DNA of 11,224 nt from Anaerolineae bacterium CG2_30_64_16 (GTDB taxonomy: Bacteria > Chloroflexota > Anaerolineae > CG2-30-64-16), in the NCBI GenBank assembly GCA_001871755.1, contig MNXL01000323.1, positions 1 through 11,224 on the forward strand, read 5' to 3'. Within the stretch, counting starts at the first letter, position 1. Each line of letters begins with the position of its first letter. Below the pieces are notes generated by a model. It worked only from the letters and a program-made list of their open reading frames with translations, had not been told where the DNA came from and did not search any database. Positions 6,644 to 11,224 of this stretch are shown piece after piece. The translations under genes and the position numbers were made by a program.

Positions 6644-6672
6644 TTGACTTGCAGGCCGTTTCGTGGTATAAC
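6644..6672 (+). promoter_or_regulatory. Sigma-70-type promoter for the TraR/DksA gene
   Basis: TTGACT at 6644-6649, a 17-bp spacer, and TATAAC at 6667-6672 preceded by TGG (extended -10). Spacing is ideal and both hexamers are one mismatch from consensus. Transcription from about 6679 would give a leader of roughly 180 nt to the ATG at 6859, and this leader includes the 51-bp inverted-repeat element. Confidence 0.75.
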
Positions 6673-6782
6673 GGGCCAGTTTTTTGATAGATGAGTTTCT
6701 GGCGCAGTACAAGATGCGAGAAGTGAAAACACTGGCTTCTTCTCTGACCAGGGTTGGTTGAGAAACGCACGGTTGTGTAGAG

Positions 6783-6833
6783 GTATCTTCTCAATAATTC
6801 GGATAATTTACCCCCGATACATTGAGAAGATAC
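6783..6833. mobile_element. 51-bp miniature inverted-repeat element, copy 1, flanked by 8-bp duplication
   Basis: Perfect 13-bp terminal inverted repeats, GTATCTTCTCAAT (6783-6795) and ATTGAGAAGATAC (6821-6833), enclose a 25-bp AT-rich centre. The element is flanked directly by identical 8-mers GTGTAGAG at 6775-6782 and 6834-6841, the hallmark of a transposition event. No coding capacity. It sits in the transcribed leader just before the AGGAG ribosome binding site (6847-6851) of the TraR/DksA gene and would fold into a hairpin in the mRNA. The ends match those of the element at 7454-7641. Confidence 0.88.
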
Positions 6834-6858
6834 GTGTAGAGTGGTTAGGAGTCATGCT

Positions 6859-7245
6859 ATGCTTACACGGGAACAAATTATCGCCCGCGAGCAACAGAAG
6901 CTGCTCGATGAACGTGAGCGGCTCAACGGCGCGCTGGAGCGTCTGCGGGAGGCGCTCAAAGTCGAAGTGGACGTGGATGCCGAGGAAGGCGATCCGGATT
7001 TGGTCGAACGCGAGAAGAACATGGCCCTGGTCAACCAACTCGAACGCAAACACGAAGCGGTTCAGGCGGCCCTGCGCGCTATCGAGAAAGGCAAATACGG
7101 CATCTGCGAACGCTGCGGCCAGGAGATCAACCCTGAACGACTGGAAGTTCGACCCGATGCCACGCTGTGCGTGCGCTGCCAGATGGAGGTCGAGAAGTTT
7201 ATCAAGCGCGGCGTCTTGCCGCGCGCCCAGCCAGAGCGTTTCTGA
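6859..7245 (+). CDS. TraR/DksA-family C4 zinc-finger protein
   Basis: Protein of 128 aa. Residues about 1-80 are charged and heptad-rich, predicted as a coiled-coil hairpin (EQQKLLDERERLNGALERLR, then LERKHEAVQAALRAIEKG). Residues 83-107 form the zinc finger GICERCGQEI...TLCVRCQ with Cys83, Cys86, Cys104 and Cys107. Acidic residues at the presumed hairpin tip (around DVDAEEGDPDLVE, 38-50) occupy the place where DksA/TraR proteins reach into the RNA polymerase secondary channel. The likely role is modulation of transcription initiation; the length is close to bacterial DksA-like proteins. ATG 6859 has AGGAG at 6847-6851, 7 nt away, which supports it over the in-frame GTG at 6841. It has its own promoter (6644-6672) and terminator (7313-7356), so it appears monocistronic. 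Family is certain; whether it is a ppGpp-responsive DksA is not. Confidence 0.92.
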   Translation: MLTREQIIAREQQKLLDERERLNGALERLREALKVEVDVDAEEGDPDLVEREKNMALVNQLERKHEAVQAALRAIEKGKYGICERCGQEINPERLEVRPDATLCVRCQMEVEKFIKRGVLPRAQPERF

Positions 7246-7312
7246 GACGAGGCCGCGTTTGGAGATTACCTGCTTGCGCGCTGCCGTCACGGCAGAAAAA
7301 TGCGCCCGCGAT

Positions 7313-7356
7313 ACGGGTTGGGTTGGCTCTTTCGGGCGCCACCTGACCCGTTTTTT
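7313..7356 (+). terminator. Rho-independent terminator after the TraR/DksA gene
   Basis: The 11-nt arm at 7313-7323 (ACGGGTTGGGT) pairs with 7341-7351 (ACCTGACCCGT) with two G-U pairs. A further GGC/GCC (7325-7327 and 7338-7340) stacks inside, and T6 follows at 7351-7356. It lies 68 nt beyond the stop codon. A separate small perfect hairpin (CTGCCG/CGGCAG, 7281-7295) precedes it but is followed by As, not Ts. Confidence 0.68.
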
Positions 7357-7453
7357 GTGCGCCTGGCCAGGAGAAACCCGAACCTGCCAGACCGGCGGCG
7401 TCAGGTGCGCCCACTCTCGGGTGCGCCAGCCGTACCGGCCAGATCCCAAGCAA

Positions 7454-7641
7454 GTATCCTCTCAATAATCCAGGGGCTGTGGCCGGTCTGTGACCGAGCC
7501 ACGGTGGGCACTAGCCCAGACCTGACAGGTTTTCGAGGTCACTTTTCAGCATACATCCATCTCTGATGAGACCGAATCCGGCTTGAAACGCTACTTCGGG
7601 AAACCTGTCAGGTCTTAACTTAATGACATTGGAGAGGATAC
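7454..7641. mobile_element. 188-bp miniature inverted-repeat element, copy 2, flanked by 8-bp duplication
   Basis: The left end GTATCCTCTCAATAATC (7454-7470) and right end ATTGGAGAGGATAC (7628-7641) are the same inverted repeats as copy 1 with small changes (one extra G on the right). Identical 8-mers CCAAGCAA flank it at 7446-7453 and 7642-7649. Inside are a stem-loop at 7479-7502 (GTGGC-CGGTC pairing with GACCG-A-GCCAC, one bulged A), an enclosing GGGCT/AGCCC pair (7474-7478 and 7513-7517), and a separate 98-bp palindromic repeat (7518-7615). No coding capacity. The element ends 10 nt before the AGGAGGT of upp. The 7357-7453 stretch before it shows nothing recognisable. Confidence 0.85.
7518..7615. 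repeat. 98-bp palindrome-ended repeat carried inside mobile element copy 2
   Basis: AGACCTGACAGGTTT (7518-7532) and its perfect reverse complement AAACCTGTCAGGTCT (7601-7615) bound a 68-bp centre. The ends share the AGACCTGACAGGT core with the 33-bp repeat embedded in queA. Taking it away reduces the host element to 90 bp. No flanking duplication is evident. Confidence 0.75.
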
Positions 7642-7668
7642 CCAAGCAACCAGGAGGTACTCTGTCCT

Positions 7669-8301
7669 ATGCTACCCGCCAACGTCTTCGTGTCTGGACA
7701 CCCGCTGATCCAGCACAAGCTGTCGATCCTGCGAGATAAGCGCATCGAGCCCAAGAAATTCCGGGAGCTGATCCGCGAGATCTCGATCCTGCTGGCCTAC
7801 GAGGCCACCGCGGATCTGGGTTTGAAGCCCGTGGCGATCGAGACCCCACTGGCCACCGCCCAATGCGCCCATCTGACCGAAACCATCGGGCTGGTGCCGA
7901 TCCTGCGCGCGGGCCTGGGGATGGTCGAGGGGATTTGGGAGATGATGCCGGGCGCCGAGGTGTGGCACATCGGGCTGTTCCGCGACGAGCGCACGCTGCG
8001 CCCCGTGCAGTATTACAACAAGCTGCCGATCGCGCCCACCGTGCAGGTGTGCCTGATCCTCGACCCGATGCTGGCCACCGGTGGCTCGGCCGTCGCGACG
8101 GTGGACATCCTGAAGCAGTGGGGCGCGCAGCGCATCAAGTACGTGGGCATCATCGGCGCGCCCGAGGGGGTCACCCGGCTCCACAAGACGCACTCCGATG
8201 TGGCCATCCACCTGGCCGCGGTGGACGAGCGCCTGAACGAGATTGGCTACATCGTCCCCGGCCTGGGCGACGCGGGGGATCGGCAGTTTGGGACGGGGTG
8301 A
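7669..8301 (+). CDS. upp: Uracil phosphoribosyltransferase
   Basis: Catalyses uracil + PRPP to UMP + PPi in pyrimidine salvage, in the cytoplasm. The 210-residue length matches the family (about 208-210). Motifs: VSGHPLIQHKLSILRD near the N-terminus, the conserved GLVPILRAGLGMVEG (74-88), the PRPP-binding loop CLILDPMLATGGSA (128-141), and the C-terminal uracil-binding segment NEIGYIVPGLGDAGDR (190-205). ATG 7669 is preceded by AGGAGGT (7652-7658) at 10 nt. The leader between the upstream terminator (7356) and the ribosome binding site is mostly made of the inserted element at 7454-7641, so the promoter is either in the short stretch 7357-7453 or supplied by the element; I did not find a strong one in either. 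The next gene downstream, a dCMP-deaminase-type gene, belongs to the same nucleotide pathway. Confidence 0.97.
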   Translation: MLPANVFVSGHPLIQHKLSILRDKRIEPKKFRELIREISILLAYEATADLGLKPVAIETPLATAQCAHLTETIGLVPILRAGLGMVEGIWEMMPGAEVWHIGLFRDERTLRPVQYYNKLPIAPTVQVCLILDPMLATGGSAVATVDILKQWGAQRIKYVGIIGAPEGVTRLHKTHSDVAIHLAAVDERLNEIGYIVPGLGDAGDRQFGTG

Positions 8302-8308
8302 GGGTAAC

Positions 8309-8364
8309 GAGTGACGAGTGGGGAGTGGGGAGTGGGGAGTAGGGAGTAGGGAGTAGGGAGTAAG
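8309..8364. repeat. Heptanucleotide tandem array, 8 units of GAGTRGG type
   Basis: Eight consecutive 7-bp units: GAGTGAC, then GAGTGGG three times, GAGTAGG three times, GAGTAAG. It starts 7 bp after the upp stop codon. Purine-rich on the plus strand. Step-wise unit changes (GGG to AGG to AAG) suggest expansion by slippage. Reminiscent of the heptameric STRR repeats of filamentous cyanobacteria. Confidence 0.9.
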
Positions 8365-8365
8365 G

Positions 8366-8407
8366 CGTTTTGCGTTTTTCGCTTCACGCTTCACGCTTCA
8401 CGCTTCC
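8366..8407. repeat. Second heptanucleotide tandem array, 6 units of CGCTTCA type
   Basis: Six in-register 7-bp units: CGTTTTG, CGTTTTT, CGCTTCA three times, CGCTTCC. It follows the first array after a single base and keeps the same 7-bp period with an unrelated unit. It ends 22 bp before the start codon of the deaminase gene and thus lies in its leader. Confidence 0.85.
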
Positions 8408-8429
8408 CCCCTACGTCTCGGAGTAGACC

Positions 8430-8903
8430 ATGTCAAATCCAGCGAGTCGACGTCCCCCATGGGACGACTATTTCATCGGCATCACGTTTCAGGTGGCGCG
8501 GCGCAGCACGTGCGACCGGGCGCGCGTGGGCGCCATTATCGTTCAGGATCGGCGCATCCTGACTACCGGCTACAACGGCGCGCCGGCTGGGCTGCCTCAT
8601 TGCGACGAGATCGGCCACCTGATGGTCAATGGGCACTGCGTCCGCACCTTGCACGCTGAGCAGAACGCGATCATCCAGGCGGCGTTGCACGGCGTCAGCG
8701 TGGCGGGCAGCACCATTTACGTCACGCATCAGCCCTGCTTGACGTGCGCCAAGATGATCATCAACGCCGGCATCCGCCGCGTGGTGTACGCCGGGCACTA
8801 TCCTGACCCAAACGCGGTTGCGTTCCTGCAAGAGGCCGGGGTGGCGCTGCAGCACATCGACGTCCCCCTGGCGGACCGGCTACAAGCCCTCATCGATGAG
8901 TGA
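8430..8903 (+). CDS. comEB: dCMP deaminase family protein (ComEB-like)
   Basis: Zinc-dependent deaminase of the dCMP/CMP family (157 aa), expected to convert dCMP to dUMP and so feed dTMP synthesis. The N-terminal WDDYFIGITFQVARRSTCDR followed by VGAIIVQD and TGYNGAPAGLPHCDE is typical of ComEB/dCMP deaminases. The zinc site is TLHAEQNAI (His75, Glu77 as proton shuttle) and PCLTCAK (Cys103 and Cys106). The NGHCVRTLHAE spacing fits dCMP deaminase rather than cytidine or tRNA-adenosine deaminases. GGAG at 8420-8423 precedes ATG 8430. It lies downstream of upp across the heptad arrays; both belong to pyrimidine salvage and may be co-transcribed. The downstream GH1 gene starts 8 nt after its stop. 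The substrate is inferred from family; the ComEB name does not imply a role in competence here. Confidence 0.93.
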   Translation: MSNPASRRPPWDDYFIGITFQVARRSTCDRARVGAIIVQDRRILTTGYNGAPAGLPHCDEIGHLMVNGHCVRTLHAEQNAIIQAALHGVSVAGSTIYVTHQPCLTCAKMIINAGIRRVVYAGHYPDPNAVAFLQEAGVALQHIDVPLADRLQALIDE

Positions 8904-8911
8904 GCCATACC

Positions 8912-10288
8912 ATGACCAACACATTCCCAGCCATCTTGAAGATGCCCGAAAAGTTCCAATGGGGCGTGGCGACGGCCGCCCACCAGAACGAGGGGCATAA
9001 CCGCAACAACCAGTGGGCCGCCTGGGAGCAGCAACCCAACCGGATCTACGGTGGGGCGCGCGCGGGCGTAGCTACTGGCTGGTGGGGCGCCGCGGGCGCC
9101 GGCCTGGAGACCGCCGCGGCGGATTTCGACCGGGCCGCCGAGATGGGCCTGAACAGCCTGCGCCTGTCGGTGGAGTGGAGCCGCATCGAGCCGGAGGAAG
9201 GGGTCTTCGACCAGTCCGCGCTGCATCGCTACGCTGAGATGATCGGGCTGCTGCGCGCCCGTGGGCTGGAACCCATGGTCACCCTGCACCACTTCACCGA
9301 GCCACTGTGGCTGACCGAAAAGGGCGCGTGGGAAAACCCGCTGATCGAGGACTACTTCTCCCGGTTTGTCGAGCGGGTCGTCGACGCGCTGGGGGATCAG
9401 GTCACACTTTGGTGCACCATCAACGAGCCGATCGTCTACGCCTACAATGGCTTCCTGGAAGGAAGCTTCCCGCCCGGCGCCAAGAGCCTGCCGCGCACGA
9501 TCAAGGTGCTGCGCCGGATGCTGCTGGCCCACGGCCGCGCCTACCGCACGATCCACCGGGTGCAAAACGACGCGCGGGTGGGGCTGGCGCACAACATGCG
9601 CGTGTGCCTGCCCGCCAATCCGGCCAGCCCTGCGGATCGCCGCGCGGCCGCGCTGATGGATCGCATCAGCAACCGCACGGTCCTGGATGCCACCACGACC
9701 GGCCGACTGCTGGCGCCGCTTGGCCTGGGTGAAACAGTCACCTACTTGATCGATAGCTGCGACTACATCGGGCTCAACTACTACACGCCGGTCCGCGTGG
9801 CGTTCGACCCGACGCGACCGGGCCTGTTCTTTGCGCGGATGTTCTTCGATCCCAACGCGGAGCTCAGCGACATCGTCCCTGGCGCCGCCACAGCATACGG
9901 CGAGATCGATCCGACCGGCCTTTACCTGGCGCTAAAGCAGCTCGCCGCCTACGGGAAACCGATCTACATCACGGAAAACGGCGTGCCCGACCACGATGAC
10001 GACGTGCGGCCGCGCTTCATCGCCACCCATCTGGCCGAGGCCTGGCGGGCCATCCAGGCAGGGGTCGACCTGCGGGGGTATTACCATTGGACCCTGGTGG
10101 ATAACTTCGAATGGGCCGCCGGGTGGGACCTCAGATTCGGGCTGTTCGAGCTGGATCTCGAGACCGGCACCCGCACGCCCAAGGCCAGCTCGGCGGTGTA
10201 CGGCCGCATCGCCCAGGCCAACGGTGTGCCGCGCGAACTGCTGGAACAGGTTGCGCCGGTATCGGTCAGCAGGTACTTTGGCGGGTAG
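8912..10288 (+). CDS. Glycoside hydrolase family 1 beta-glycosidase
   Basis: A 458-residue retaining GH1 enzyme, probably a beta-glucosidase acting on short beta-glucosides in the cytoplasm (no signal peptide). Landmarks: FQWGVATAAHQNEG (glycone-binding Gln of the N-terminal motif), NSLRLSVEWSRIEPEEG, VTLHHFTEPLWL (conserved His), TINEPIVYAYNGF with acid/base Glu172, DYIGLNYYTPVR, IYITENGVPD with nucleophile Glu355, and GYYHWTLVDNFEWAAGWDLRFGLF in the aglycone/glycone pocket. All catalytic residues are present and the length is normal. ATG 8912 is chosen, with GAGTGAG at 8898-8904; an in-frame GTG at 8900 would overlap the preceding stop codon and has no ribosome binding site. It probably shares a transcript with the deaminase gene. 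Sugar specificity cannot be read from the sequence; phospho-glucosidase or galactosidase activity is possible. Confidence 0.94.
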   Translation: MTNTFPAILKMPEKFQWGVATAAHQNEGHNRNNQWAAWEQQPNRIYGGARAGVATGWWGAAGAGLETAAADFDRAAEMGLNSLRLSVEWSRIEPEEGVFDQSALHRYAEMIGLLRARGLEPMVTLHHFTEPLWLTEKGAWENPLIEDYFSRFVERVVDALGDQVTLWCTINEPIVYAYNGFLEGSFPPGAKSLPRTIKVLRRMLLAHGRAYRTIHRVQNDARVGLAHNMRVCLPANPASPADRRAAALMDRISNRTVLDATTTGRLLAPLGLGETVTYLIDSCDYIGLNYYTPVRVAFDPTRPGLFFARMFFDPNAELSDIVPGAATAYGEIDPTGLYLALKQLAAYGKPIYITENGVPDHDDDVRPRFIATHLAEAWRAIQAGVDLRGYYHWTLVDNFEWAAGWDLRFGLFELDLETGTRTPKASSAVYGRIAQANGVPRELLEQVAPVSVSRYFGG

Positions 10289-10297
10289 TAGCAGGTT

Positions 10298-10319
10298 GGT
10301 TGGTTTCCAATCACCAACC
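10298..10319 (+). terminator. Hairpin after GH1 gene, probable weak terminator
   Basis: GGTTGGT (10298-10304) pairs perfectly with ACCAACC (10313-10319) across an 8-nt loop, 9 nt after the GH1 stop codon. Only three Ts follow a few bases later, so it may be a stability or attenuation hairpin rather than an efficient terminator. Confidence 0.4.
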
Positions 10320-10325
10320 GCCAGT

Positions 10326-10355
10326 TTGGCCCTTGGCGGGGCATTATGCTATACT
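10326..10355 (+). promoter_or_regulatory. Promoter of tRNA-Lys
   Basis: -10 TATACT at 10350-10355 is preceded by TGC, making an extended -10. The -35 candidate TTGGCC at 10326-10331 is separated by 18 bp. Transcription would begin about 10362, 12 nt before the mature tRNA. Confidence 0.6.
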
Positions 10356-10373
10356 TTGGCCGTCTGGTTCGTT

Positions 10374-10446
<73 letters not shown>

Positions 10447-10454
10447 CACGCAGG

Positions 10455-10483
10455 AAACCGGGGATGATACGCCCCGGTTTTTT
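10455..10483 (+). terminator. Rho-independent terminator of tRNA-Lys
   Basis: AAACCGGGG (10455-10463) pairs with CCCCGGTTT (10472-10480) around an 8-nt loop and runs into TTTTTT at 10478-10483, 9 nt after the tRNA. Strong stem and T tract. Confidence 0.9.
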
Positions 10484-10533
10484 GTTGCCCTGCGCGCGTC
10501 ACAGTCACCTGTGGCGTGGCGCGCTATCATCGG

Positions 10534-10563
10534 TTATCCTGCCCCAGCAATCTATGCTAGAAT
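10534..10563 (+). promoter_or_regulatory. Candidate extended -10 promoter
   Basis: TAGAAT at 10558-10563 preceded by TGC gives an extended -10. TTATCC at 10534-10539 is a weak -35 with an 18-bp spacer. Transcription would begin near G10570 and run through the structured region into the small gene at 10778, giving a leader of about 208 nt if not terminated. Confidence 0.5.
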
Positions 10564-10569
10564 AGGCAT

Positions 10570-10709
10570 GTGGCGTATCTCTGAGTGGCCTCCCTCGACG
10601 CGGCCTGCGAGATCCGCCAACAAGCGGGCGAACCTCTGTACTGCCGCGACATCCCCGCGCGAGCGCGGGGTCCAGGGGCAATCCGCCCCCGCCCTCACCC
10701 GGACGCCAC
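10570..10709 (+). ncRNA. Candidate structured small RNA or long structured leader
   Basis: From the predicted start G10570, GTGGCGT (10570-10576) is exactly complementary to ACGCCAC (10703-10709), closing a GC-rich region of about 140 nt. Inside are ATCTC/GAGAT (10577-10581 and 10609-10613), GGGCG/CGCCC (10626-10630 and 10684-10688), CCTCTG/CAGGGG (10633-10638 and 10673-10678, one G-U) and a tight apical hairpin CCCCGCG/CGCGGGG (10653-10659 and 10664-10670). The long closed rod with internal loops is loosely like 6S RNA, but I cannot match a family and no T-run follows. It may simply be the 5' leader of the gene at 10778. GC-rich DNA pairs easily by chance, so confidence is low. Confidence 0.22.
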
Positions 10710-10777
10710 TATGCGTTTCCGGCCTGACACGAGCTGTGGCCAGGCGTCATGAGAGCATCAAGCACAGGAGGAATATC

Positions 10778-11110
10778 ATGGCAAAGCCGAAAATCCCCGC
10801 CGAGATCAAGCTACAGGCCGATGCGATCGTGGCTCGTTTCAATGTGGAGCAGTTGAAAAACCAGTCCTACGCGCACTACGTGACCAATTACCGGGGTGCA
10901 AACCTGTACCTGGGGCATGAACGGTGGGGCAAGTTCTGGCCGGTCTGTCGCCTGACCTATACCGGCGACATGGAAGACTGGGAATTCGCCATCTACAAGT
11001 ACAGCGATGAGCACTACGACCCGGAGAAATGGTTCTTCACGGGCGCTGAAGAGGTGGATGGCACCATCGAGGGCGCCATGCGCGCCGGTCTGAAGGCCTA
11101 TCCGCCGTGA
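10778..11110 (+). CDS. Small conserved-looking hypothetical protein
   Basis: A 110-residue protein I do not recognise. It starts MAKPKIPAEIKLQADAIVAR, has a basic, helical first 30 residues (KLQADAIVARFNVEQLK), then an aromatic-rich beta-like middle with NYRGANLYLGHERWGKFWPV and WEFAIYKYSDEHYDPEKWFF, and ends EGAMRAGLKAYPP. There is no signal peptide, membrane segment, cysteine pair or obvious catalytic motif, so it is probably a soluble cytoplasmic protein. A strong ribosome binding site AGGAGGAA (10766-10773) precedes ATG 10778, with 6 nt between AGGAGG and the ATG. The in-frame open stretch continuing upstream to 10511 crosses the tRNA terminator downstream region and shows no protein character, so the ATG is the start. 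The 11111-11145 gap leads directly to the next gene, so the two may be co-transcribed. Confidence 0.75.
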   Translation: MAKPKIPAEIKLQADAIVARFNVEQLKNQSYAHYVTNYRGANLYLGHERWGKFWPVCRLTYTGDMEDWEFAIYKYSDEHYDPEKWFFTGAEEVDGTIEGAMRAGLKAYPP

Positions 11111-11145
11111 CGCTGCCAGATCCAACTTGATACAAAGGCAACCCA

Positions 11146-11224
11146 ATGACCCCCCAACTACTCTTCTCATCCATCCTGATCACCCTGGCGCTCATCTTCT
11201 ACTCGGTCGGCGTGTGGAGCGAAC
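11146..11224 (+). CDS. Hydrophobic membrane protein start, HsmA/TIGR03987-like, 3'-partial
   Basis: Only the first 26 codons are inside the window and the frame is open to the edge. Residues 5-23 are a membrane segment (LLFSSILITLALIFYSVGV) ending in VWSE, which resembles the N-terminus of the HsmA/TIGR03987 family of small multi-spanning membrane proteins of unknown function (LIFYxxGVWxE motif). A weak AAAGGC lies at 11134-11139. The ATG is the only reasonable start. The family call rests on a short segment and is tentative. Confidence 0.5.
   Translation, partial: MTPQLLFSSILITLALIFYSVGVWSE

Noticed and set aside
6483..6794. Minus-strand open frame of 103 codons in the ruvB/traR intergenic region
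   Set aside because: No ribosome binding site, no family resemblance, and it runs across a promoter and the inserted element.
7672..8394. Minus-strand open frame of 240 codons over upp
   Set aside because: It starts in the heptad arrays, giving repeated Pro/Ser/Leu peptides, and is otherwise the antisense of upp.
8309..8407. CRISPR-like array
   Set aside because: Units are contiguous 7-mers without spacers, so this is a simple tandem repeat.
8900..8911. GTG start for the GH1 gene overlapping the deaminase stop
   Set aside because: No ribosome binding site before it, while ATG 8912 has GAGTGAG at suitable distance; the conserved GH1 region begins later in either case.
10511..10777. N-terminal extension of the small protein at 10778
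   Set aside because: The extension has no protein character and crosses a promoter and foldable region; the AGGAGGAA directly before ATG 10778 marks the start.

Overview
The window looks like GC-rich chromosomal DNA from a member of the Chloroflexota, plausibly an Anaerolineae-like lineage. This is inferred from several things together: a secreted protein ending in the YLPL-type tail common in that phylum, a TolB-like propeller lipoprotein-type protein, an abundance of short palindromic repeats, and the flavour of the housekeeping proteins. No rRNA or other decisive marker is present, so the placement is tentative.

Layout. Positions 1-2380 (+): the 3' part of a TolB/WD40-like (PD40) propeller protein, followed by an exported protein with a divergent SpoIID/LytB-like domain, an NBR1-type Ig-like domain and a YLPL tail. 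Positions 2371-2508 (+): a 3' remnant of malQ (4-alpha-glucanotransferase), abutting the end of the secreted-protein gene, which marks an old rearrangement junction. Positions 2599-6331 (-): a ruvB-queA operon with a 14-bp overlap. RuvB is split inside its Walker A motif by a 512-residue LAGLIDADG intein. QueA carries two perfect palindromic repeat elements inserted in frame, 33 and 69 bp, which together account for its excess length.

Positions 6332-6858 are the divergent ruvB/traR intergenic region. It holds outward-facing extended -10 promoters and a 51-bp inverted-repeat element flanked by a perfect 8-bp duplication. Then come a TraR/DksA-type C4 zinc-finger regulator (6859-7245) and its terminator. 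A 188-bp relative of the same element follows, also with a perfect 8-bp target duplication, and it carries a third palindromic repeat of the type found in queA. Positions 7669-8903: upp and a dCMP-deaminase-type gene (comEB), i.e. pyrimidine salvage, separated by two adjacent heptanucleotide tandem arrays. Positions 8912-10288: a GH1 beta-glycosidase. Positions 10374-10446: tRNA-Lys(TTT) with its own promoter and a strong terminator. Positions 10484-10777: a further promoter and a GC-rich structured leader or possible small RNA. The window ends with a small unrecognised protein and the start of a multi-spanning membrane protein resembling the HsmA/TIGR03987 family.

Overall this is an ordinary housekeeping neighbourhood (recombination, tRNA modification, pyrimidine salvage, sugar hydrolysis) decorated by at least three kinds of selfish or repetitive DNA: an intein with a homing endonuclease, a miniature inverted-repeat element that has landed just upstream of two ribosome binding sites, and palindromic repeats that have entered a coding sequence without breaking its frame. 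I did not see CRISPR arrays, transposase genes or phage genes.
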